The position numbers and the translations under genes were made by a program. DNA of 23,587 bases from assembly GCA_003154635.1 (NCBI GenBank), contig PMDX01000319.1:21595-45181 (forward strand), written 5' to 3'. Below are positions 1-8,100 of the stretch, in pieces. This DNA is from Actinomycetota bacterium. GTDB lineage: Bacteria; Actinomycetota; Geothermincolia; Fen-727; Anoxymicrobiaceae. The notes beneath the pieces were generated by a model. That model searched no databases, was not told the origin of the DNA, and saw only the letters and a list, made by a program, of their open reading frames with translations. How positions within the stretch are numbered: the stretch's first letter is position 1; each line of letters begins with the position of its first letter.

Positions 1-20
1 TAAAAGACCTGACCCCATCT
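1..20. other. possible fragment of an IS200-like/RAYT-associated motif
   Basis: The window opens with TAAAAGACCTGACCCC. From memory, the complementary string GGGGTCAGGTCTT recurs beside IS200-like (Y1/REP-associated) transposase genes in many uncultured genomes. No transposase or inverted repeat is visible here because the window begins at this point. The stretch lies just past the stop codon of the glutamate decarboxylase gene, so it could equally be unrelated intergenic sequence. Confidence 0.2.
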
Positions 21-34
21 TCGCTCGAGATCGC

Positions 35-1423
35 TTAATGATGGAAAGCCGACGAGGTCGTGCTGTCATGGACCGGCGCGGGTTGCTTCTCCAACCGGGG
101 TAGCTCCGACTTCAAGTCTTCCAGCAGCATCTCGGACATGTCCGCGTTGAAGTCATGCCTGATGACCACACGCAGGGCCGCGAGGTCTTCCCGGTTCTTG
201 GGGAAGGTGTAAGCGGGCACCAGCCAGCTGTGCTCGCGTAGAGCCCTCGACACATCGAAGACCGTGTAGTTCTTTATGTCATCCTTGAGCTTGAACGCGA
301 ACACCGGCAGCTCGTCTCCCTTTGTGAGCAGCTCGAACGGTCCGAGCTCCCCGATGTGCTTCGCGAGGTTGGTGGCAACCTTCCGTGAGTAGCCATGGAC
401 GCGCTTGTAACCGGCGAACCCGAGGTGCAGGAACACATAGTACTGGGCCGCGACCTGGGCGCCGGGGCGCGAGAAATTCAGGGCGAACGTGGGCATGTTA
501 TCGCCCAGGTAATTGACCCAGAAGATAAGGTCCTCGGGAAGCGCGTCGGCGTCCCGCCATATTATCCAGCCGACGCCCGGGTACACCAGGCCGTATTTGT
601 GTCCCGACGTGTTTATGGATGCCACGCGCGGGAGACGGAAATCCCAGACCAGGTCCGGGTCGAGGAACGGCGCGACCATCGCGCCCGAAGCCCCGTCCAC
701 GTGCACGGGTATGTCCAAACCCTTCTTCGCTTGCAGGTCGTCGAGCGCCTCGCATATCTCCATTACCGGCTCGTATGAGCCGTCGAACGTCGAGCCGAGG
801 ATCGCCACCACGCCGATTGTGTTCTCGTCGCACAACTTGGCCGCTTCTTCCGCGGAGATGTGGTAGCGGTCGCCCTCCATGGGGACCTGCCGCATCTCGA
901 CCTCCCAGTAGTTGCAGAACTTGTCCCAGCAGACCTGTACGTTGATGCCCATTACCATGTTCGGGTTGTCGGCGGGCTTGCCCTCGGCTTTCCGCTTGTG
1001 CTGCCAGCGGCGCTTCAACGCGAGACCGGCCAGCATCGCCGCCTCGCTCGAGCCTGTCGTCGAGCACCCGGTCGACTGGTCCTTGTCGGGGGCGTTCCAG
1101 AGGTGGCTGAGCATTCTGATGCACCGCATCTCCATCGCGGCGGTCTGCGGGTACTCGTCCTTGTCGATCATGTTCTTGTCGAAGCACTCGGCCATTAGCT
1201 CCTGCGCCTTGGGGTCCATCCATGTGGTCACGAAGGTGGCCAGGTTGAGGCGCGAGTTGCCGTCGAGCATCAGCTCGTCATGGACTATCTGGTAGGCCGC
1301 GAGCGGGTCCATCTCTTCACTGGACAACTCGTGCCTGGGTACTTCACTGCCCCATGAAGTGAAAATCGTATCAGCGACATCCCGCTTGCGCTGTGCCGGT
1401 CCCTTTGGATGCTTGAGTGCCAT
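35..1423 (-). CDS. gadB: glutamate decarboxylase (PLP-dependent)
   Basis: The product (462 aa) would convert L-glutamate to GABA and CO2 in the cytoplasm, consuming a proton, as in acid-resistance systems. Its length matches E. coli GadB (466 aa) and the two align by eye along their length. Visible marks are GSSEA near the middle of the N-terminal half, the HVDGASG stretch, and SGHKYG with the PLP-binding lysine at residue 276, the same number as in E. coli. The C-terminus ends in SAFHH; E. coli GadB ends SFKHT, where His465 blocks the active site at neutral pH, so a similar pH switch is plausible. The ATG is preceded by GGGAGG with a 9-nt gap. No glutamate/GABA antiporter (gadC) is visible in the window, and the adjacent hydrolase gene is divergent, so the gene appears to be expressed alone. 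The assignment is secure at family level; a physiological role in acid resistance is inferred. Confidence 0.95.
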   Translation of the reverse strand: MALKHPKGPAQRKRDVADTIFTSWGSEVPRHELSSEEMDPLAAYQIVHDELMLDGNSRLNLATFVTTWMDPKAQELMAECFDKNMIDKDEYPQTAAMEMRCIRMLSHLWNAPDKDQSTGCSTTGSSEAAMLAGLALKRRWQHKRKAEGKPADNPNMVMGINVQVCWDKFCNYWEVEMRQVPMEGDRYHISAEEAAKLCDENTIGVVAILGSTFDGSYEPVMEICEALDDLQAKKGLDIPVHVDGASGAMVAPFLDPDLVWDFRLPRVASINTSGHKYGLVYPGVGWIIWRDADALPEDLIFWVNYLGDNMPTFALNFSRPGAQVAAQYYVFLHLGFAGYKRVHGYSRKVATNLAKHIGELGPFELLTKGDELPVFAFKLKDDIKNYTVFDVSRALREHSWLVPAYTFPKNREDLAALRVVIRHDFNADMSEMLLEDLKSELPRLEKQPAPVHDSTTSSAFHH

Positions 1424-1664
1424 ATGTTTGTTCCTCCCCTGTCCCTGCTTGACGAAAGTTTGAAATACGGGTCTCAGGTCAACGTCATCCTGCCCATCTT
1501 CCGGGTCTGGAATGCCCGGTCGTTGCCGTCCCTCCCTGCCTCCTTGCCCGGACTCCCGCGGACAGTCCTCTAAGAATCTTCAATTGGTTCCACGAAACCC
1601 CTCCCCGCGGCGTTGCGTCTTTCCGTTTATAGACGACTTGAACGTGAAGGTTTATCGTATTGCC
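1424..1664. other. divergent intergenic region between gad and the hydrolase gene
   Basis: This stretch of about 240 bases separates two genes pointing away from each other and must hold both promoters. I see the gad ribosome binding site at its left edge. A TATAGA at 1628-1633 is a possible -10 for the hydrolase and TTGACG at 1449-1454 a possible -35-like hexamer, but no convincing paired -35/-10 set. No open reading frame in it looks real: the hydrolase frame is open upstream to 1512, but those extra residues resemble no part of the family. Confidence 0.4.
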
Positions 1665-2591
1665 ATGATCAAAAAACTGGCAGTCGTCATGTGCATGTTC
1701 GTGGTGCTGACCGTTGCCGCTGCAACCGCCGGCTGCAGCGCCAAGCAGGCGCTCAGGTCCGCCGCGCAGATCGCAAAGAAGACTTACTACGATACCGTCC
1801 CCGACAGCTCGATCAAGGTCGGCGATATCGACGTCTCGTACAAGATGTTCGGCGATGGCGCCCCACTTGTTATGATTACCGGCTACAGCACGACCAAAGA
1901 CACGTGGAGCCCCGAGTTCCTGCAGGCACTCGCTTCGAAATATAAGGTCATCGTCTTTGATAACAGGGGCATGGGCAAGACGACCGCCGGCACCAAGCCG
2001 TTCACCATCGACCAGTTCGGCGACGATACCGCCGGCCTCATCGACGCTCTCGGCTTCGGCAAAGCCAACGTGCTCGGATGGTCCATAGGTGGCGACATCG
2101 CGCTCAGCGTGGTTGTCAATCACCCCGACAAGGTAATCAAGCTGGTCAGCTATGCCGGCGACTGCGGGGGTAAACAGAAGATCCCCTCGCCGAAGTACAA
2201 GGACATCCTGAAAAGCCTGCAGGACGTGAAAGCGCCCGCCAAGACGGTTCTGGCCGCGCTTTACCCCGGCTGGTTCATGGAAGCCAATCCGGATTACGCC
2301 GCGCAGTTCCCCTGGCCGCGCGAGCTCTCCAAGCCCGAGAACATCGAGAAGCAGAACCAGGCATACGAGACATGGGCCGGTGTCTACGATAAGTTGCCTT
2401 CCATTTCGAGGCCGGTACTGGTATCGGGAGGTGATCTCGACGTCTCCACGCCGTGGGCCAACGCCCCCATCCTCTACAAGAGGATACCCGGCGCCAGGGT
2501 CGCCGAGTTTAAAGGCGCGGGCCACGGCCTTCAGTACATGTACCCCTACGATTACGCCTACGCGATAACAAACTTCCTGTCCTCGAATTGA
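1665..2591 (+). CDS. alpha/beta-hydrolase fold lipoprotein
   Basis: The product (308 aa) is an exported serine hydrolase of the alpha/beta fold; the substrate cannot be told from sequence. The ATG at 1665 is chosen over the open frame from 1512 because it begins a clean lipoprotein signal: a Lys-Lys start, a hydrophobic stretch, then TAGC with the lipidated cysteine near residue 24. The nucleophile elbow GWSIG puts the catalytic serine at residue 140. GGDLDVSTP supplies the acid (Asp259 likely) and GAGHG the histidine (His287). The VFDNRGMGKT stretch after the oxyanion region is typical of the esterase/hydrolase branch. The ribosome binding site is weak (GAAGG, about 14 nt upstream), and a GTG at 1644 is an alternative start. 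The gene converges with the MFS remnant 30 bases downstream. The family is certain; esterase, peroxidase or C-C hydrolase activity cannot be separated. Confidence 0.88.
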   Translation: MIKKLAVVMCMFVVLTVAAATAGCSAKQALRSAAQIAKKTYYDTVPDSSIKVGDIDVSYKMFGDGAPLVMITGYSTTKDTWSPEFLQALASKYKVIVFDNRGMGKTTAGTKPFTIDQFGDDTAGLIDALGFGKANVLGWSIGGDIALSVVVNHPDKVIKLVSYAGDCGGKQKIPSPKYKDILKSLQDVKAPAKTVLAALYPGWFMEANPDYAAQFPWPRELSKPENIEKQNQAYETWAGVYDKLPSISRPVLVSGGDLDVSTPWANAPILYKRIPGARVAEFKGAGHGLQYMYPYDYAYAITNFLSSN

Positions 2592-2621
2592 CACGCGTTC
2601 GCTTCAGGAGCGAGCCCAACG

Positions 2622-3173
2622 TCAGATGACCGGAGTTTCGACTTTCTCGCGCGTGGGGCCTTGCACGACAAGGCTTCTGGATTGGTGTAATGACTTTTTC
2701 GATTTCTCTTTGGGCAAGGTGAGCAAAGCCAGGACGATGCCGACTCCCGAGACCCCTGCCCAGATCGCGACCGCCCTCGCGCGCGCCGGCGGTCGGAAGA
2801 TGTTAGTGATGAGCGAGAGCGTCGCCGGAGCCAGCAGGCCTCCGCCGATACCCTGTAAGAGGCGCGCCGCGATCAGCGATACGGCGCTCGTCGAGAGCCC
2901 CGCCCAGACAGACCCGGCTATGAAGACCGCCATTCCGATCAACAGGCACTGCTTGCGCCCATACTTGTCCGCGAGATTTCCCGCGAATAGTATCGCTACC
3001 CCGAACATGATGATGTAGCCGGAGTTGATCCAGACCAATTGCACGTTAGTGGTGTTTAGCGACCTGGTGATGCTCGGGATGGCGACGTTCAGGATCGTGC
3101 CGTCGATACTCGCCATTATCAGGGGAATGCACAGCGCGACCAGCGCCCACCAGTCCTTACTGGCAGGTTCCAT
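2622..3173 (-). pseudogene. internally deleted DHA2/EmrB-type MFS drug transporter
   Basis: Residues 1-150 match the start of a 14-helix drug:proton antiporter: helix 1 with MASIDGTILNVAIP, the loop motif GNLADKYGRKQ after helix 2, LLQGIGGGLLAPATLSLI, and the beginning of the helix-5 antiporter stretch (AIWAGVSGVG). The frame then passes directly into GIVLALLTLPKEKSKKS, which looks like the final helix and basic tail of such a transporter. The product is 183 aa against about 450-550 in the family, so most of the protein is missing without a frameshift. The start is also odd: ATG 3173 has no ribosome binding site. In-frame codons upstream read ADEKETTLSESAD, and AGGGAGG sits just before an ATA codon at 3215-3213, which may be a mutated original start. 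It lies about 100 bases after the chagasin gene on the same strand. A working transporter is very unlikely. Confidence 0.85.
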
Positions 3174-3279
3174 ATCCGCTGATTCGGACAGCGTGGTTTC
3201 CTTTTCGTCAGCTATGCTCCTCCCTGTTCGCGAGGGCGGGAAGCGCCTCGCGGCTAACAGGGGGTGCTTCTCTGAAAAG

Positions 3280-3705
3280 CTACTGTACAGTGATGGAGAA
3301 CACGCGCTCTTCGGTCGGCTTCGCGCCTTTATCGTTCGGCCGCACGTATTGCATCTTGATGTCGTCCTGGCCTTTGCCTACGGCTTTGAACGTCCAGATC
3401 TCGACCCCGCCGGCCCCAACTTTGGTTGCACCCGATTGTGAGGGCTGATAAACGGAACTGGCCTTCTTCACCACTTTGTTATTGAGCGGCTCGGCAAGCT
3501 GCCATTGAAACCCCGTGGTGGGGTTTGACTGGAGGCTGATGGTAAAATCCTGGCCTGCCTTGACATTCATGGTGCTGCTGGTCCCCTTGGACTTGCTCGT
3601 GCTGCTCGAACTCCCGCAGCCCGATAAAGCCACTGCCACGCCCAAAGCAAGGGCGCAGATTATTAACGCAGGCCTCAAAGTTCTGCTGCAAACGCGCATG
3701 TTCAA
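3280..3705 (-). CDS. chagasin-family (I42) cysteine protease inhibitor lipoprotein
   Basis: The product (about 141 aa) is an exported lipoprotein expected to inhibit papain-like (C1) cysteine peptidases, as chagasin does. It has a hydrophobic signal ending LSGC, a Ser/Thr/Lys-rich linker, and one inhibitor domain. The three chagasin loops are visible: NPTTGFQW, the glycine-rich GAGGVEIWTF, and YVRPND near the end (RPW in many members). Size fits the family. TTG at 3705 is taken as start because AGGAG (3719-3715) lies 9 nt before it; the ATG at 3699 would be 15 nt away. It sits about 100 bases downstream of the giant stalk gene on the same strand with no clear terminator between, so co-transcription is plausible. 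Protection of surface proteins from proteolysis is an inference from this position. Confidence 0.88.
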   Translation of the reverse strand: MNMRVCSRTLRPALIICALALGVAVALSGCGSSSSTSKSKGTSSTMNVKAGQDFTISLQSNPTTGFQWQLAEPLNNKVVKKASSVYQPSQSGATKVGAGGVEIWTFKAVGKGQDDIKMQYVRPNDKGAKPTEERVFSITVQ

Positions 3706-3805
3706 GAAAGACCACTCCTTTCAGAAACACCGGCCCTGATGTCCGGCGAAACCGCCATCGTCCGCTCATTTATCTATCTTCCTGCTGTCGCTGTGCCACC
3801 CACCC

Positions 3806-5185
3806 TCAAGGGTCGAGCCCGGTGGTCGAATGACCGCCCATCATCTCGTAAGGTTGTATTCCGGCACGGACGCGCTTGTCCCAGTACATGGAGCGCTCGA
3901 CAACCACGGTCCCCTTGGCTTCGACCAGCGTCGAGACGTGAAAGTCGCCGGGCACGTAGTCGCTGATGCGTATAGTGTAGCGCGAGTTGGGCTGCAGTGT
4001 GACCTTGACTGGCGGCCTGGGCCCGCTGGCTGTCATGAAAGTCACGTTCGCCGTAGTACTCGTGGTGTTCGGGTTTGATATCAGTATCCAGGTATCGAAG
4101 CCGCCCCCGGTCGAGCCTTCGGGCACGGTCCACTTGATACCGCTGCGCGTCACCGCCGTGGTGGAAGTCCCCTCGAGCATGTGCGGTATGTCGGATGCCG
4201 TCCGCTTGTCCCAGTACATCGACCGCTCGACCACCACGCCCTTGTCCGCTGTCACCTTGGTAGAGACGCCGAACGTGTTTGGCACGTAGTCGTCGACCTT
4301 GAAGGTGTACCTGGACTTGGGCGGCATATTCACCTGCTTCTCTGCGGCGATGCCTTTCGATGTCATGAAGGTGGCCTTGACCTTAGCCCAGCTATTGTTC
4401 GGGTTCTCGACAGGGATCCGGGTCATGAAACCGCCGCCGGTCGAGCCCTCCGCGCAGAACCATTCCTTGCTGAGCACGGCGGAGCCGCCGCTCGAGTGGC
4501 CTCCCTTCATCTGGTAAGGCTGCAATGCCTGGGCGTTCGGGTCCCAGTACATGGAGCGCTCGCCGACTATGGTGACGTCCGAGTCGAGCTCAGTGCTGAC
4601 CTCAGCCTCGTTCGGCAACAACGCGTTCACATGGATGGTCTGCCGGCTGCGCCCGGATACGGTAACAACGCCTGCGTACTTCTCCCCCTTCGGGGTCTGC
4701 AGGTGGACCGTGACGTGGGCGGTAGCGGTCCCCGGGTTGGCGACGAGCACCCAGGTGTCGAAGCCTGGCGCCGTAGACCCCTCCGGGAACCAGATCGTCT
4801 TGCCTATCCCGCCTGCGCTACCTGCCTGGTCCAGCGCCACGCCGAGGTTTGAATTCCCGGCTTTCATCTCGTACGGCTGCGGGTTGCCCGGGACACTGGT
4901 CGCGCCCCAGAACCGCTTGTCCCAGTACATCGAGCGCTCGGCAACAACTGGCTGGTCCGAGTCCACAAATGTGGACACGTGGAAATCGTTGGGGACATAG
5001 TCCTGTATGCGGATGGTCGACCTGGTCTGTGGTTCAAGCGTTATCGGGATCGGGGTTCGCGGGCCGGCCGCCGTTGCGAACGTGATCTGCGCGTTTGCCT
5101 TTACTGTACCGGGGTTCTGCAACAGGATCCACGTGTCGAAGCCGCCGCCCGTCGATCCCTCAGCGATGAACCAGTGCTTGGCTCC
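3806..5185 (-). repeat. four EGST...ERSMYW modules at the C-terminus of the giant protein
   Basis: Four degenerate copies of a 110-127-residue module begin near residues 3920, 4047, 4159 and 4269. Each opens with a W-F/T-x-x-EGST-x-x-GF sequence, continues into a (L/V)xNP turn followed by beta-strand-like sequence, and closes with a (V/I)xxERSMYWD stretch and a short Gln/Pro-rich linker (QPYEMxGG in three of four). The third copy is slightly divergent (MTRIPVENP). I cannot assign it to a named Pfam family with confidence; DUF5719-type actinobacterial domains are the nearest thing I know of. Confidence 0.85.
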
Positions 5186-8100
5186 CAGCACCTTTCCTGT
5201 CGTTATGGACGCGCTGCCCGAAGCCGTGGGTACCTGGTCACCGTTCTCATCGACCGCGCCCGAGACACGCGCAGTGTCTGTCGTGTTCGGTGAGCCACCC
5301 GTCTTGAGAACCTTGAACGTGACCTCGACTGTCTTGTGCGCGCCCACCGCAAGGCCCGAGCCCCCGGAGATGTCCGTCCAGGAAACGTGGCCGGAGTTGG
5401 TGGACGTCGGTGACACAGAGGCTCCAATGAACTGCATGTAAACGGGGTTGTACGTATCGGTCATGGGGACGTGTCCCGTCACAGCGGTGTTTCCGCTGTT
5501 GGTAACGGTTATGACAAAGACGACGTCCTGATACACGTCGATCGGGCTCTTCTGGCCCGCTTTGATCTGCTTGTCCACCGTGATCTTCGGGTTGGTCACG
5601 GTGAGCCCGCTGTTCGTGACCTGGCCGGAGACCGGGACGCCGTGCGCGTCCGTCGCATTCGCGCTTGCGCTGTCATTTGTGTTGGGCGGCGAGCCCGCCT
5701 TCAGCGTCGTGAAGTTGACGGTGACGTCGATCGAGGCGCCGACCGCGATCCCTGCCCCCGCGCTCACGTCGTTCCAGGTCAGGGTCCCCGCGGCGGCACT
5801 GCTCGGGGGCGGCGTGGCGCTCGCGTACTGCAGGTAGGCCGCGTTATAGGTGTCAGTGAGGTGGACCGGGGCGTTAACCGCCGTATCACCGTTGTTGCCC
5901 ACGTGGATCGTGTAGCTCGCAGCTCCTCCGGCCGGGATGATGCCGCCCTGGTGGTTCAGCGTCTTGGTGATGGTGATGCCCGGGCTGGTTATGACCAGCT
6001 GGTTGTTCGTATCGCTTCCCGAGACCGGGTTGTGCTGATCGTCCTCCGTGGTGACGGCAGCCTGATCGTCGGTGCTGGGTGTCGAGCCGGCCTGCAGTGC
6101 CTGGTAAGTCACTGTGACCGAAGCGCTCTGCTGCGGGTTGAGTCCGCTACCACCGCTGATGTCCGCCCACGCGACGTTCGGCGGCACGGGCGGGTCAGGA
6201 ACTGGCGTCTGGTTGGAGCTTACGTACTGCAGGTAGGCATGGTTGTACGTATCGACGACGGGCACCACGGGTATCCTGGTGTTGCCCTGGTTGGTGACCT
6301 GGATGGTGTAGGTCAACTGGCCGCTGACGGGCACGTAGGTGCCGCCGCCGTTGATCGTCTTGGTCACATCTACCGCGGGGTGTTGTTTAACGGTGATGTC
6401 AGCGCTACCGGATGCTTCCGGCAGGTTGCTTCCTCCACCGTCCTTGCCGAAACCGGTCCCGGTGTTCGTCTTGGTACCGTATGCCGCCCACTGGTCCACC
6501 TTCATCTGGAACTCCAGCGTGAGCTGCTGGCCCGCGGCCAGGGACGCGTTGAGGTTCCACGTGAAGTCGGGAGAGGTCCCCGTGGGATCTGCTAACGATG
6601 AGCCTCCCGGCCAGCTCGCGCTGGTGCTTCCCGTCACGTAGCTGAAGTGCGGTGAGGGGATGGTGTCCCTCACGCCCACGTGGCTCGCGGTGGCGTCGCC
6701 GTTGTTTGTCACCGTCAGTCGGTAAGTCACGTTCTCGCCCCAGTCGGGGTTGCCCCCGGAGACCACGGTCTTGCTCATCGCGAGGGCGGGTGCCCTGAGG
6801 GTTATGTCGCGGCTTCCGGACACAGAATCGTACTGCCTTGCGTTCGAGTTGGGCTGAAGCAGGCTGTAGTATGCGGCGATGGCCGCTGAGTTAGCTATGG
6901 TCGTTCCCTGAGCCACCCCGCCATTCACCGTCGCCTGGTAGGTCAGCACTTCCTGCTGCCCGCCGTCGAGCGGCCCCGGGATCCCCGCCTGGAAGTCCCA
7001 GGACAGGTTGTTGCCGGAAGCGTTTGCGCCCGGGCCGGTGATCGAGCCCGGCACGTAGGTCAAGGACGCGTTGACGGCGTCCTGCACGACGATGTTGTAG
7101 GCGGGCCAGTCGCCCGTGTTGCGCACGGTGACCGTATAGGTGACCGTGTCGCCGGCTGCCGGCGTCGCGTCGCTCACCACCTTGCTTATTGTCACGACGG
7201 GCTCTCGCACCGTCACGTCGCCCGCGGTGCCCATTGCGCTATGGCTGCCGCCGCCAGACGCCGCGTCGTTCCAGGTGACGCTGGCACTGTTGCCGAACGT
7301 GTCACCGCTCTTTACGTTGCTCCCACCGTTGTAGGTCTTGTCCACCCGCACGTGTATCGCGAGCGTGATGTTCGCGGGGCTGTCCGTGCTGTTCGTGTAG
7401 TCGCCGATGCTCCAGGTGACGCTGGTGGTGCCGTCCGGGTTGGCGACGACACTGGCGCTGCCCACCAGTGTCGTAACGCCGGTTACGCTCAGCCCGTCGG
7501 GGATGGTGTCCGTCGCCTGGGCACCATAGATGGTCGTCCGGGTGGGTACCGTGGCTGTGACCGTGTAGTCGAACGCGTATCCGATGCCGGCGTCGCCGCC
7601 CGGCGCGTTCTGCGTCTTGGCCGCCGTTGCCAGCTGGACCGTGATCGCCGACGTTTTGGTGTTGTCATCCGCGGGGTTTGCTGTCCTGTTGGTCTGCCTC
7701 CCGTTGGAACCGGACCACGAGTTGTAGGCGATCGAGGCCAGGCTTGTCAGCGTGGCTCCGGATCCGGCGTCCTGCGAGGCGCTGGCCGTATAGCTCACCA
7801 CCAGCTGGTTGCCTCCTCCCGGCTGGATGTTGCTCGCACCCGCCGATCCCGCCGTAAGGTCGATAGTCAGCGCGCCGGTGCCAGGGTCCCAGTTCACGGT
7901 GTAGTCCTGCCCTGCAATGAGGGTTGCCCCAGCCAGGGTCACGCTGGTTACTGAAGGAGTGTTGCCCCTCATGCCTGCCGGAAGAGTGGCTACTGCCACG
8001 TTCTGATAGGACGTGCCGGTACCAGTATTCTGGACCGTCATCGTGTAGTGGACCGCCTGGTTTCCGGCCACCGGTCCGGCCGCATCGTTTGCCAGGGCCG

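Noticed and set aside
1485..2594. Open frame of 369 codons on the minus strand opposite the alpha/beta hydrolase
   Set aside because: The plus-strand frame has complete hydrolase motifs and a lipoprotein signal; this is its GC-rich shadow with no recognisable domain.
2592..2621. Terminator between the convergent hydrolase and MFS genes
   Set aside because: A 5-bp TCGCT/AGCGA stem is present but it is short and lacks a T tract.
3706..3805. Terminator between the giant gene and the chagasin gene
   Set aside because: Only a 4-bp CCGG stem is visible on the minus strand and there is no T tract.
5471..6595. Open frame of 374 codons on the plus strand inside the giant gene
   Set aside because: Its repetitive RGDR-type composition is the antisense image of DUF11 coding; it matches no family.
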